The notes under the pieces are model-generated. The model was not told the origin of the DNA. It did no database searches and was given only the letters and a program-made list of their open reading frames with translations. From Misgurnus anguillicaudatus (lineage: Eukaryota > Chordata > Actinopteri > Cypriniformes > Cobitidae): a DNA stretch of 64,000 bases. The position numbers and the translations under genes were made by a program. The stretch covers positions 33,747,001 through 33,811,000 of the forward strand of contig NC_073340.2 in the NCBI RefSeq assembly GCF_027580225.2, in the 5' to 3' direction. This document shows, piece after piece, positions 1-11,199 of this stretch. How positions within the stretch are numbered: position 1 is the first letter of the stretch; each line of letters opens with the position of its first letter.

Positions 1-300
1 GCTGTCAATTATTCTCATGTATGACTGTTCACATCTGTTTATTGCACGCTGCATAATTGTGGAAAACGATGCTTGTGTTCAAGTTGATAATCCAATTTCA
101 ATATGAGAGACGGTTTTAAAGAGATCGGCGCGCTCGTATCAACTAGCGCCAACGTGGCTAATTGACTAAAGCTGCCATCACAAATGTCTGAAGTCTTGAC
201 AGAAGCTTTCTCTGTGAAATGCCACTCGCAAAGCTTCATTAAAAGAGCCTTTAACAATTATAAGAGATGTTTCTTTACTACATCTGCCAGTATGTCAATC
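1..300. other. Unique sequence, no gene seen
   Basis: AT-rich sequence with a few short open frames that have no recognisable protein character. No repeat, splice-site pair or promoter could be supported here. Confidence 0.4.
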
Positions 301-312
301 AGAGTGATATCC

Positions 313-385
313 CGTTCATGTAGCTCAGCTGGCAGAGCGTTGCATTAGCAGGTTAAAAGCTTGTGGGTTTGAAGCTAACCAGAAT
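313..385 (+). repeat. tRNA-derived SINE head (fragment)
   Basis: The sequence holds a perfect RNA polymerase III A box (TAGCTCAGCTGG) followed about 35 bases later by a degenerate B box (GGTTTGAAGCT). Spacing fits a tRNA-like head, but no acceptor stem can be closed, so this is a decayed tRNA-derived SINE and not a working tRNA gene. Related tRNA-like sequence lies at 37467-37625 and 58783-58930. Confidence 0.55.
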
Positions 386-825
386 TGAGTAAAACCAACT
401 ATTTGGAAATGGAGACTTCAGTGTGCAGATCAGTAAATAAACAACACAACTTGTTGTGGATGTTTGTGACTGAGACTGAGACCATGGTTTTCCTATAGTA
501 AAAGTCTAGTAACCAAGCTATGGTTTTACTGCTTACTATGGAAACTGTAGCGAAACCATGGTTATTTTTTGTGAAGGAGTATATTGAGAAATTATAAATG
601 GATTGAAATGGTATTCCCATCACCCAAAGGTGATGCCTTGGACGGCATGTTGGACACCTGACGCGCCGCGGGGTATTAAAAGAACGAGGTAATGCTAGAA
701 TTTTTGTCAGGGGCACACAAAGTGTTTGTTGCCATTGGTGGACTAGATGGGCGCAGATCATTCAGGGAACGTAAGAAATAAATCCTTGTATTTTAAGACG
801 AAAATAAAGAGTGTTGCGTTTTTAA

Positions 826-2045
826 AGTGACACTCCAATTTTTTGAAAAATGCTCATTTTCCAGCTCCCATAGAGTTAAACATTTGATTCTTACCGTGTT
901 GGAATCCATTCAGCTGATCTCCGGGTCTGGCGCTACCACTTTTAGCATAGCTTAGCATAATTCATTGAATCTGATTAGGCCATTAGCATTGCGCTACAAA
1001 TAACCAAAGAGTTTTGATATTTTTCCTATTTAAAACGTAACTCTTCTGTTGTTACATCGTGTACTAAGACCGACAGAAAATTAAAAGTTGCTATTTTCTA
1101 GGCCGATATGGCTAGGACTATACTCTCAAACTGGCGTAATAATCAAGGACTTTGCTTCCGTAACATGGCTGCAGGAGGCGCAATGATATTACGCAGCAGC
1201 TGAAAATGTTAGGAATTTACAGGAGGATGAACCCGCAGACGTAGATACAACTATTGAAACTTTTATTATACAAAAACAGGAAAACGAAAACCCACGATGG
1301 GGCAAACAAGACAAACAAGATATACACTAACCACAGGTAAAACACTTGTACAAAACTAGACTAGCTTCACAAAAACAAAGAAGGCTAGGCTAGGCTAGGC
1401 TAGGCTAGATCTTGACATATTCACAACTCAGTACTCACAAGGAAACAGCACAAAACGGACCTGTGCAAGACAACAGACACAAGGACTTTAAATAGGGAGA
1501 ACTTAATGACACACCCCTGAAAAGAATCACGAGTAAAGGATCGGGGAAAAAGTGACGAGACCCGGGAAATGCGTGGTCAGAATAAACCAATACTTAAACC
1601 ACGCATCTCTACATAAAACATTGTACTGTCAGAACCCTGCCATGCTGACTAGATCTAAATACAAACAAGTATCTGGCAGGATCCTGACAGAAAATAGTCC
1701 CCTTAGTAACTTTCAATAACATGGGACTATTTTTGGCTGCTGCGTAATATCATTGCGCCTCCTTTACTAGAAAATCACAACTTTGAATTTTCTGTCCATC
1801 TTAGTACACGATGTAACTACAGAAGAGTCAAGTTTTAAATAGGAAAAATATCGAAACTCTTTGGTTTACTTTTAGCGCAATGCTAATGGTCTAATAAGAT
1901 TCAATAGATTGTGCTAAGTTATGCTAACAAGTGGTACAGCCAGACCCGGAGATCAGCTGAATGGATTCCAAAACCATAAAAATCAAAAATTTAACTCTAG
2001 GGGAGCTGGAAAATTAGAACATTTTCAAAAAACTGGAGTGTCCTT
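826..2045. mobile_element. TTAA-flanked foldback DNA element, piggyBac/Kolobok-like, non-autonomous
   Basis: Two inverted arms of about 360-380 bp (826-1206 and 1690-2045) begin AGTGACACTCC and AAGGACACTCC and are flanked by TTAA at 822-825 and 2046-2049. The related unit 2 shows an uninterrupted site at about 3277-3290 (TTTTAAAGCATCAC), an internal control for the insertion. TTAA targets are used by piggyBac and Kolobok transposases. No transposase is present. The centre is interrupted by a solo LTR. Confidence 0.8.
1207..1689 (-). mobile_element. Solo LTR nested in the foldback element
   Basis: The 483-bp insert has TG...CA ends on either strand and is flanked by a perfect 5-bp target duplication GAAAA (1202-1206 and 1690-1694). 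Read on the minus strand it has a TATTTAAA box near 1485-1492, a five-unit AGGCT repeat (about 1383-1408) and a polyadenylation-type AATAAA near 1262-1267, about 55 bp before the end. That order fits a long terminal repeat. No internal retroviral-type sequence remains, so a solo LTR left by recombination is the simplest reading. The superfamily (Gypsy, Pao or ERV) cannot be told. Confidence 0.75.
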
Positions 2046-2070
2046 TTAAGCATCACAGGCATGCTTCTAG

Positions 2071-3306
2071 CCATGGTTTTACTATAGTAAACATGTAGTA
2101 AACATTTGTTTTGGCGTTATGATTGCTGTTTGTAATGCTATGGTTTACTGCAAACTATGGAAACTGTAGCGAAACCATGGTTAATTTGTGGTAAACATTG
2201 TTTAACTATACTACTACTACAGTTTTGTTATTTGTAGTAAAATCATGGTTAATCTTTGTAAGGCAGTATATTGAGAATTTAAAATTGGATTGAAATGGTT
2301 TTCCCATCACCAAACATCTGTGCATATAAACATAGTCTGTAAGAAACCCGGTTGTAAATACAGTATGAAAAACCTTAAAAGGACACCACCGCAGGGAGAT
2401 ACACGAGTTGAACGAGTAGTCCAGTGTAGAGGTAATTAAGCACTTTTTATTTGTTTTGCTATCACAAGAACACGAGATGCGATCCGGCTCTTAATGAATA
2501 GGTACTGCTGTTTCCTCTCTTTTCAAACACACACACACACACATATGTGCAATGAGGGCCCCTGCGCACACTTGGCATTCTCGGGTCTCATTGTTGCCAG
2601 TGCCGTGGAGGTGGTGTGGTTAGTGGGTGTGGATGCTAAATTAGCCTCTACCCCAGGCTGTAGGCCCTCCCGAGGGGGGTCGGCACTGCCCTGTGAGTAA
2701 GCTTGTACCATGCCTGCCCTTGACATGCCTTCTCCACGGACGATGGGACGGAGGGTTCCGGTGCCAGCTCGCTGAATGGCACAAGCCCCGTGCCAGATGG
2801 TACCAGCTGCAGCGAAACGCTCTCCGCAGTGGACACCTGTCCATGCCGTGCACCTCCAGGAGCCATCAGCGCTCGCCCTAAAGAGCCGTCAGCGGGAAAT
2901 GAGGCGCTAACCCGGGAGTGAAAAGCCTGCGGGCCTTCGCTGGGTGCAAGCGGGGTCCTAGCTGAGCCGCTCTAATGAGGACGGGACTCCGAGCCAAGAC
3001 ACGTTTAGCAGTCATGCTGTTTACTTTATCATCATTACTCAGCGTGACCCTGGCCTGCGACGACGGCACGGTCGGGACGTGGCGATGGCTTGGACGGCAC
3101 GTCGGACAGACAGCAGGCACACCTGACTCGGGGTGGAAAGAGAAAGAGGTCATGCTGGGATTTTTCGCAGGGACACACTGAGCGTTTGTTGCCATTAGTG
3201 GACGAGATGGGCGCAGATCATGCAGAGAGTGTAAGAAATGAATCCCTATATTTTGAAGAGAAAATAAAAAGTTTTGCGTTTTAAAGCATCACATGCATGC
3301 TTCTAA
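2071..3306. repeat. Tandem duplication, unit 2 with extra GC-rich block
   Basis: This unit repeats unit 1 and ends in the same GCATGCTTCTA motif. Between its two conserved halves lies a block (about 2316-3088) that is markedly GC-rich from 2550 to 3060, with a short CA repeat at 2529-2542. Short open frames there overlap on both strands and show no domain. The block could be an ancestral part of the repeat lost from unit 1, or a later insertion; no terminal repeats or target duplication could be found. Confidence 0.55.
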
Positions 3307-3309
3307 AAT

Positions 3310-4150
3310 GAGGCCTGTGGAAAAGAAATCCCAAAATGCACCGCAAACAAGCTAAATTATCCATCATATGTGGCCCAGTCTGTGAAAGATATTGTGGCAT
3401 TAATACGCTAATGGCAAACTTAATTGTGAGTTAAATTTCTTGTGCACTTTGTTTGACGCTACTTGCATGACAGACTGAGTTTGTACTTACAGAATGAGTG
3501 TTTAAAATTGGCATTAAGCTCATTGTGTTTCGGAGCAGAGCCCTTGTGTATATACAGAGCCATTCTGTCATAAGAAATAATGTTTACGAAATCGTAATAG
3601 CTATACAATTACCTTCTTTACCTCCACCAAAACACCAAAAAATTGTCTCCACGGGCATCGTGTAAGTGTGCGGGTTTCCACTCTTTGTAGCCTACAGCTC
3701 GTTCAGGGATATTAAAGAGTCATTAGATGGATGTCGGCCTCTGGGAATACTTCAATATGAAGCTCTGTGGTGTCACAGCCCATGTTATTTGTGTGTAAGT
3801 GACACTTACCTCCAAGACATGACATGAATTAAACACAGCTCCGTACCTGACAGTGTCTCTCTTGCAGGTTTCTTGTCTAGAATAACCTTTTACATATTCC
3901 AACCTGGCTTGTCTTGTTATTTTTAGTGAGGAAATTGCCCTCAACTAAAGTGCATAGCGAAAGAATTGGAATTGCAAAGGCATGAATCGAATTGTTTTGT
4001 TGCGGTTGTTGTGTGGATGAATATAAATTGAGAGGACAATGTCTCATGATAACATGGACTGGACCCCCGTTTTTCTAGGGTTCGGGTCAGTGCCGGCATG
4101 TTACTGTGCATATGTGATGTCGATTAGTTATGTGACTCGGTGTGTTCGGG
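3310..4150. other. Unique AT-rich sequence
   Basis: No supported gene or repeat. Open frames are short and random in character. Confidence 0.35.
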
Positions 4151-4620
4151 GAAGTAAAAAGAGAGGCAGCGACAATGATTTGTTTTCACAGCGGGATGGA
4201 TTCTCATAGGGTGATGAAAGAGGAAACATAGAGAGAGGTGTCCAGTCGGGTGGCTGTTTCTTTGTAACGTCTGCTCTTCAGATGTTGCCGACCGATTCGC
4301 TCCACAACCTGTGTTAAAATGGCACTCCCGTCAATCCGTCTGTTTGTTTTTCGTGTCGAAAATGAGCCCCACATGGCGAACCCCCTTTAATTGATTTGCA
4401 TGTAATTGTTTTTGAAGTTTTGCAATCGAGGCGACTCGTGGCGGCAGAATTTTGAATACGTTTCTTTCCGGGCAGCTTTTCGTGTTCGCAGTCAATTTTT
4501 CCCATTATTCTGGAGTGAGGATTTTGATAAAACATGAAGGTAGTTTCTGTAATACTTTTTTTCGGGTCGTTTTATCGATCAGGCGATCCCCGGGGAGACC
4601 CTTACTGCAGGAGGCAATTA
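4150..4620. promoter_or_regulatory. Candidate conserved noncoding / enhancer sequence
   Basis: This is complex, non-repetitive sequence. A perfect octamer ATTTGCAT (4394-4401) is followed one base later by the homeodomain core TAATTG (4403-4408). POU/homeodomain pairing is typical of vertebrate developmental enhancers, but this is motif evidence only. Confidence 0.3.
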
Positions 4621-5056
4621 TGAAATCAGAACAACGACTCGGATAAAACAAGATATTACGCTCGCACAGTTGGCTGCTTGTTTCATTCTGTTACAAGACT
4701 GAAGAGTCTTTCTCTCTCTCTCTTTCCCAATATTGGATACAGTTGGAAGGGTAGGAAGTTCGAGGGTGGGGAAAGAGAGGAAAAATGCATCAGTGTTTTG
4801 TGGAAAATGCCAGAAACCCACAATGGGTGACAATTTTAAAACTATATTGCAAATATTATAATTTTTCAAACATCGTGGACTTTAAGAGTTAAAATGGGCA
4901 TTGTGAGATCTGTTGTGTCTTGTGACAGTCTCCTGGTTCAATTTTGTCGTATTGCAGAGAAATGTGTGTGCCAAAATTGCAGTAACATGTTTGACTGGCT
5001 GGTGTAAAAAACTTTAAGGGCATTTTTCTCGGTTTTAGTGTTTGCGAAGACATTGT

Positions 5057-5470
5057 AAAGCCCGATTTATAGTCGTGTGTAAGGCTATCCGTAGCCTGTG
5101 TGTAGCTCTGCGTAGCCTGACGTGCACCTCGCAAAAATTTTAACAGCATGTCAGTTCTACGCGGACCGCAAGCGCTGTGATTGGTCCACCAGAACCCCTC
5201 CCGTCAGGTGAAAAAAACTGTGTTACAGGTATTTCCGTTTGCGAAGGTGAAAACAAAGATGAGCCAAGTTGAGGAATGATTTAACTCAAACTGCAACAAA
5301 AGTCGCTGTTTATTTACATCCATCATTGCTGGTCTTCTCAAATCATACACAACAAGTTGCTGTTTCGGTCTGCGCGTGTGTTTGCACGTATAATGAAAAA
5401 CCGACGCGGAACCTACGCCATCGCGGCTATGCCGTAGGACCTACGCACAACTATAATGATCCCTTAAGGC
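5057..5470. mobile_element. Non-autonomous DNA element with imperfect inverted ends
   Basis: The left end (AAGCCCGATTTATAGT) and right end (ACTATAATGATCCCTTAAGG) are imperfect inverted repeats, and both arms carry several CGTAG/CTACG motifs. Only short, unconvincing open frames lie inside. The superfamily could not be told because no clear target duplication was found. Confidence 0.45.
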
Positions 5471-5477
5471 AGAATAC

Positions 5478-5700
5478 TTAAAGTGAGATTCTAACGCAAA
5501 CACCAAATCTAACCCTAAACCGAAGCATCAATAGTTTGAAAATGGGACAAAACAGTCGAGTAACAAATACGTGACAGTGAAACATAAACAGAAATGCGTG
5601 ACATGTTCACGCAAAAAGGCGGAAAACCGTGTCAATGTCACGCTTAAGACTCACAAATTTACGTGACTATAAGTACATATTTTTCGTGATACAGGGTTGT
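5478..5700. repeat. Dispersed repeat half-copy, same family as 29690-30655
   Basis: Sequence around AGTAACAAATACGTGACAGT and the later GTACATATTTTTCGTGATAC recurs at 30440-30655 and, inverted, at 29690-29900. Here only one arm is visible. Confidence 0.55.
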
Positions 5701-5879
5701 AAAATTTCACTATAGTTAAGGTAATGATATGTAATGCTTGTTTACAGCTACTGTGTGCAAGCATCTTTGATTCACCTGTTTGTTTTTCATATAATTTCTT
5801 AGCCAGACAAGATTGCTGCCATAGGTCATTGCATTTAACAAATATGTTTAATGCAATAATATTTTACTAAAAGTCATAT

Positions 5880-6205
5880 TAAACTGGCTTTTTAAGTCAC
5901 GGCTGCCAGGTGATGGCATTTAGTCTTCTACTTCATCGCCAATTCATTTTCTTTGTGTGCCCGGTTCAAGGCCGAGGGAGGAACTACTTCACACGTCTGA
6001 TGTGAATTTCATCTGCACCGTATTTATGTATTGCATTATTATCAAGCCCTCTCTGACATGTCTGAAATGGAGCAGATGGTGGGGATGCAGGTGGTAGCCG
6101 GTGTTTAAAAGGTGTGTGCATATGCACCGCGCCCGTCCCTTTTGTTCCACTCAGATGTGTGTGGCCCTCGGTCTAATGGTGCTAAAATCGCCTTTTGAAT
6201 AGCGA
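5880..6205. promoter_or_regulatory. Candidate conserved noncoding sequence
   Basis: Balanced, non-repetitive sequence between AT-rich blocks. No open frame of note. Conservation cannot be tested here. Confidence 0.25.
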
Positions 6206-6420
6206 CACCCTGCCAAATCAGATCTGTGAGTGTTGAGGTAATAGCACGGGGATCGATCGGCGGACGGCCGACCGCGCCGGTGTTGTTTAACCCCTCCGGC
6301 GGCGCTGTTTGCAGAATCGTTAATAGATTTTCCTCATTTGCGGAAAATGGCGCGAACGCTCGGCCGGGACCTTTCCATTACCGCCCCTGCCGGCCCGAGC
6401 GAAAGCCACATACGTAGGAC
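6206..6420. promoter_or_regulatory. Small CpG-rich block
   Basis: The block is rich in CpG (for example CGGCGGACGGCCGACCGCG at about 6258-6276) against a low-CpG background. It could be an unmethylated regulatory island or promoter. There is no TATA box, and no exon with a donor site could be recognised beside it. Confidence 0.3.
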
Positions 6421-7660
6421 TGATATAACGTTGAAGGAAGGACTGTAGGTTCCACCTCTTGACAGCATCACAGCTGTAGACTAGCAGTAGTAATCCTCCA
6501 GTGGCAGTTTTAATTATCGGCACGACTCTACTATCAGTAAGTGTGTAATTATGTGTCAGCTCGCTGGCTGCTGGGTATGAAGGGTGAAAGTGAGAGATAT
6601 GATGATTGTAGAAACTGGCGAGTCGTATTTAAACAATCCGGAGTGTGTAAGGGGCTCTGTCATTAAACAGAGAGATTATGACCCTTCCTGTCACTCATTC
6701 TTTCCTTTATGCAGATTTTTTTGCTCTGTTCGTTTCTTCGGTCGGGTTGCTTGTTTGCAGGACGTCTGGCGCAGGAGGAGATCGGAGGCAGTAAGTGGCT
6801 GAATGCATGGTGAGAATGTAACACTGGTGTATGGTGTCATTTCTCAGTCTCAGTTTTACAGCTCTTAGACTTTTATCTACAGTATGTAAGTATCATACAA
6901 ATATCTACAGTATCTGAGTTTTTTAATCATTTTTTGATACAATGATACTTGGACTTTTGGATGACATAACAAGAAGATCAGATGGAAATATTTAAGCATA
7001 AGTTTGTAAAGTTTAACTTTGCATACAAAATATTATTTATATGCAATATACATTTATATAAATAAAGGACATTTTAAGTGATTTGTTTCTATAAGAACTA
7101 GATAAAGTGCAGTTTATAATGTCAACTTACAGGATGTGTCAACTTCATGTCAATTTTTTTTCTCTCTTATAGTTAAATTGAATCTTCAAAGCTCTTTGAA
7201 ATACTTTTTTCTTCTAATATCTAAAGTCTAATATTTTAAAACATAAATTAAGGTAAGTAATATCATAATGCTATGTTATATTTACAGATTTTTTTATATT
7301 TACAAATTTTTATTTATTTATTTGGTAATTATTTGCAGTTAGGTCTACAAGATAAATCGAATTATCGCAAATGTGCATACAGCAATGATTTTAATGCTTT
7401 AAAAAGTTATATATAGTCGAAGTTTTATGTCAATGCAGAAAGCAGAGAGACTAGTAAAGTAATAGAAACAAGTTTTCTTTTCCCTGTAATAATTTCAAAC
7501 ATGTGCTGACTATATTATTTTAAGTATTTCAATATATTACTTTATAATGAACTTAATGCATTTTCTTATTGTACAGTATATTGTATGTGTCATTATTTAG
7601 CAAGTTAGTCGCATTTATCTTCAACATCGTCAGCCCTAGTTGCTGTGTAATAATTTTATA
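6420..7660. other. Unique sequence, AT-rich from about 6880
   Basis: No gene or mobile element could be supported. The second half is very AT-rich with many short T runs. Confidence 0.35.
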
Positions 7661-8440
7661 CCAGAGCTCTTCAACCTTTTTCAGGACAAGGATCCCTTAT
7701 AAATAGAGAGGGGGACCAGGAAACCCCAAATTAAGACTGGATGCACATACTTTTTTATGATGATTATGTTATAAAGATATTAAAATATAATTTTTGGCCT
7801 ACTACACTGTAAAAAAATTCCGTAGAAATTACAATGTTATTGCAGCTGGGTTGCCGGTAATTTACCGTAGATTTAAATGTATGTTATTTACTGGCAAGAG
7901 TTTGTTCAAAGTTAAATACATGTTAAATATTAACAAGTCTTTATCTTTACAGAATAAAATTATACAATAACAGCCTCATGCAAAGCATTCTGGGAACCAG
8001 AAATCATCATCAACCTTTTTTTGTTTTTTTTTGCATTAGATTTTGTTTCCCAGAATGCTTTGCTTGATGCTGTTTTTTTATTTTTACTCTGTAAAGACAA
8101 AGACTTGTAAATGTTTAATGTTCATTTAACTTTGAACAAAATGTTGCCAGTAAATAACACAAATTTAAAATCTATGGTAAGTTATCGGCAGCCCAGCTGC
8201 AATGACACTGTGGCTTCTACGGATTTTTTTTTACAGTTTACATAGTTTATCGTCGGAACGTTATTCTCTTCATTTTAATCAAAATTTATTTTTAATATTA
8301 GCCTATTAATGTATTTTTGTGTGGTGTATGATTATATATTTCCAAAAATTACTTTGAATTTAAACAAATTTTGGCGGACCCCCAGTAATACCACCACGGC
8401 CCCCACCCGGACCCCCTGTTAAAGGGGGTTATGCTGTATG
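7660..8440. repeat. Dispersed repeat host of a palindromic element
   Basis: The flanks of the element at 7805-8238 look like two ends of an older repeat: an AGAGCTCTTCAACC motif on the left (about 7661-7680), and CCCCACCCGGACCCCCTGTT then AAAGGGGGTT on the right (about 8401-8430). The assignment is tentative. Confidence 0.3.
7805..8238. mobile_element. TA-flanked palindromic element, copy 1 (Tc1/mariner-type target)
   Basis: Ends CACTGTAAAAAAATTCCGTA and, inverted, TTTTTTTTACAGTT, flanked by TA at 7803-7804 and 8239-8240. The two arms mirror each other over most of the length, including the AAAGCATTCTGGGAA / TTCCCAGAATGCTTT pair. No transposase is encoded. A second copy lies at 10782-11198. 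A TA target fits Tc1/mariner-like transposition. Confidence 0.75.
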
Positions 8441-8702
8441 CAGGTATTTTAGGGTAAAACATGGGATATGCCCAGATTAGGCCTATTTATTTACTCTGAA
8501 TGCTTTTGGTCACATGACTCGTTCTCCTGCGGCGAGATTCTCTGCTTCTCCATTAGAGAGCAAACAGTACCTTTGATATGTTGAACTATGATAACATCTC
8601 CTCCTTACCTTTTATGTAAACTCAACAGCAGAATTAAGGCTCACAAACATGAAACAACAGCACGCTAAAGGTCAGATATGATGGCTTTGGGGATTCAGCC
8701 TT

Positions 8703-8906
8703 GGACTGTGAAAAAAATGGTCAACATATTTATCCCATCTGTTACTGTGGCAGTATATTTGAAAGGTCTTAATATCTAGTATAGTACAGATATGTATATA
8801 TTTCGTTTCAATATGTACCTCTGAGGTAGTAAACTCTTTAAGGACTTTTTAAAAGGGTATCACCCCAGTGTCAGCTGGGGTACATAATATATTTTTTCTA
8901 ACAGTG
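8703..8906. mobile_element. Short inverted-repeat element, GTACC family
   Basis: Left end ACTGTGAAAAAAATGG and right end TTTTTTCTAACAGTG are inverted, with TA just right of the element. Internally, GTGGCAGTATATT and TCACCCCAGTGTCAGCTGGG mark the family also seen at 13125-13310, 25145-25215, 27740-27870, 42895-43081 and 48688-48868. Confidence 0.6.
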
Positions 8907-8909
8907 TAG

Positions 8910-9420
8910 GCGTGGATAAAAGAGTGGGGTGAGACTCTTGGATTGGGACATTTGGAGTGGTAAACTTTTTTTTAGATGTTGCATTTCGGGAATCTATACC
9001 AAACTAGTTGCCCTCTATTTCTAAGGTCCCCACAATATTGCGTGTGAAAGTTACAACAGTAATTTTAAATTTATATTTTTACATATTTTTAAAATATCTG
9101 AAATCCCAAAACATAAAAACAATCAATCTTAACCTTACATGAGCCTCAGAGGATTAATTTGCCTTAACAGTACACAGAGGGGATGATTTATTTTGATTTA
9201 CATAACAAAACAAGCGAACCAGGTAGCGGCCCACATGGCAAATAACATCCATATGTCTTTTATCATGGCAAATGTGCCTCGGCCGTTTAACTAGGTGGGC
9301 TTCACGGGATGAAAAGAGTCGTAACCGTGGCCTCTGAGGGCTCTGTCTGTAGCCTGATGCAAAAACATGACAGAACCGCAGGCTTAATTTAAAGACCACT
9401 TTTCACCCTTGTGCTTTCTA
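8910..9420. other. Unique sequence, no gene seen
   Basis: An open frame on the minus strand (9154-9399) has no domain character or splice context. Confidence 0.35.
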
Positions 9421-9690
9421 TGATAAAGACATCTGACAATAGTCTTTTCCTAATTTATGGCCAGAGCGAGGGCATTAATTGATTTTTACATTTTGTACCA
9501 AGCCGTTCCCCTATTAGAGGAAAGCGTGAGGCAATTTATCCGCCTTGATATGCCATATTCACGGCCCTGATTGTAATTTTTTGACAAAGTGGCACATTTT
9601 TCTCGCATGAACCGTGCGGCGTGTATGGATATACATTTAATCATTTTCTAATAAGCTCTTCGAGAAGGATTCATAAAAATCGTACAAAAT
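9420..9690. promoter_or_regulatory. Candidate conserved noncoding / enhancer sequence
   Basis: Complex sequence with several homeodomain-type cores (CATTAATTGATTTT near 9472, TTTAATCATTTT near 9636) and no repeats. Its composition differs from the AT-rich sequence on both sides. This is one of the more enhancer-like stretches in the window, judged by eye only. Confidence 0.35.
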
Positions 9691-10133
9691 GAATTGCTGT
9701 AATGCTATTAAAATAAAGTGTCTGTACTGTGCTAAAAATAAATAAATGATAATATAAAATAAAAATGTCACAGAATAATCAAATATCCGGTTATGACAGA
9801 TTCACCATTGTGTTATAGTGAATGAAGCAATTCTACAGTTATTAATAATGAATGGCTGCTTGACACGGAGAAGCTTCTTTCTTTTTCCAGGCTTCAAAAA
9901 AGAAGATCTGTATGCTTTGTGTGTTTTTCACATGATTAGGCAATGAGTAGTTCATTTTGAGTAAATGAGTTTTACAACTTTGTATTGTTGGGCATAGTGG
10001 GCCTTACTCCAGCTCTTATGTTATTGGTGGGCTACAGAAAACATTTTAACTTTATAAGATCTCAACAAATGCATGTATTGTAGTAAAGGAGTTTGATGGC
10101 AATATTTTTTTAAGAGGAGGGTCATTTGTAATT
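9690..10133. other. AT-rich unique sequence
   Basis: Nothing recognisable as a gene or element. Confidence 0.3.
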
Positions 10134-10726
10134 AGGCTTGGAAGGGTTACTTTTTAAATGTATTCTGTTACAGTTACAAATTAATTCATAAAAAATCTTA
10201 AAAAAGCACTCAGTAACTTAATCCAAGCACCAAAATATAAAAGTAATGTAATCTGATTACTTTTGGATTCCTTCAAGGTCACACACGCTGAAGTAGTAAC
10301 TTAGACATAAATTTAATGACAGTTAAATGACATATTGGTACATTGTAAAAAGGAAAACAAGTGATTTACAGAAATTAATTGAATTAGCAACCCAACAACA
10401 ATAAAAAGTCGAAAACCTTCTAAAAGGTTTTGTCCTCATTTTTTTTTTATTCGTAGGTGATAACAATTAAGATTTCACTAATATTTTAACCATTGAACTT
10501 GGACATGTCCCCGGTTTTTATTGAAAAATCTGTACATATTGTAGTGCTTGAAAATCAGCGTAAACCTTTTTAATCCTGAAAGTATTCCCATTTTTTACAG
10601 AATGTAACTGTAATCTGATTGCTATGTTTTTTTTATGTAACTGTAACAGATTACAGTTACTATAGGTTTCTTTTGTATCCTGATTACGTAGTCCTGTTAC
10701 ATATAATTCGTTACTCCCCGACCCTG
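10134..10726 (-). mobile_element. Non-autonomous hAT-like element rich in GTAAC/GTTAC motifs
   Basis: The left end AGGCTTGGAAGGGTTACTTT and right end GTTACTCCCCGACCCTG form imperfect inverted termini (minus-strand start CAGGGTCGGGGAGTAAC). Inside are many ATTAC/GTAAC motifs. I recognise this layout from a common fish repeat. No clear 8-bp duplication was found, so hAT is a tentative label. Confidence 0.5.
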
Positions 10727-10781
10727 TTTGCAGTTCGCAACAGTGTTTACTGTATCTCACTATCAATAAAAAGAATGACTA

Positions 10782-11198
10782 CACTGTAAAAAAAATCAGT
10801 AGAAATTACAATGTTATTGCAGCTGGGTTGCCGGTAATTTTCCGTAGATTTGCATTTATGTTATTTACTGGCAGGAGTTTGTTCAAGGTTAAATACATTT
10901 TGAATATTGACAGGTCTTTATCTTTACAGAATAAAACTATACAATAACAACCTCATGCAAAGCATTCTGGGAACCAGAAATCATCATCAAACTTTTTCTG
11001 TTTTTTGCTTCAGATTTTGTTTCCCAGAATGCTTTGCTTGATGCTGTTTTTTGGTTTTGCTCTGTAAAGACAAAGACTTGTAAATGTTTCATGTTTATTT
11101 AACTTTGAACAAAATGTTGCCAGTAAAAAACATACATTTAAATCTATGGTAAGTTACCGGCAACCCAGCTGCAATTTCTGCGGATTTTTTTTACAGTG
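10782..11198. mobile_element. TA-flanked palindromic element, copy 2
   Basis: Same family as 7805-8238, in the same orientation, with better-kept ends CACTGTAAAAAAAATC and TTTTTTTTACAGTG and TA on both sides (10780-10781 and 11199-11200). Confidence 0.78.
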
Positions 11199-11199
11199 T

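Larger units (their letters stand above)
482..2070. repeat. Tandem duplication, unit 1 (carries inserted element)
   Basis: Unit 1 starts at CCATGGTTTTCCTATAG and ends at GCATGCTTCTA. Without the inserted element at 826-2045 it is about 365 bp. Unit 2 (2071-3306) follows head to tail and repeats both halves: the AAACTGTAGCGAAACCATGG part, and the part from TTGGACGGCA through GTTTGTTGCCATT to the GCATGCTTCTA end. Unit 2 has about 750 bp (roughly 2316-3088) that unit 1 lacks. The interrupted half matches the uninterrupted half of unit 2, so the insertion is younger than the duplication or happened in one unit only. Confidence 0.7.

Noticed and set aside
313..385. A tRNA gene
   Set aside because: The A box is perfect, but the B box is degenerate and no acceptor or anticodon stem closes, so it is a SINE relic.
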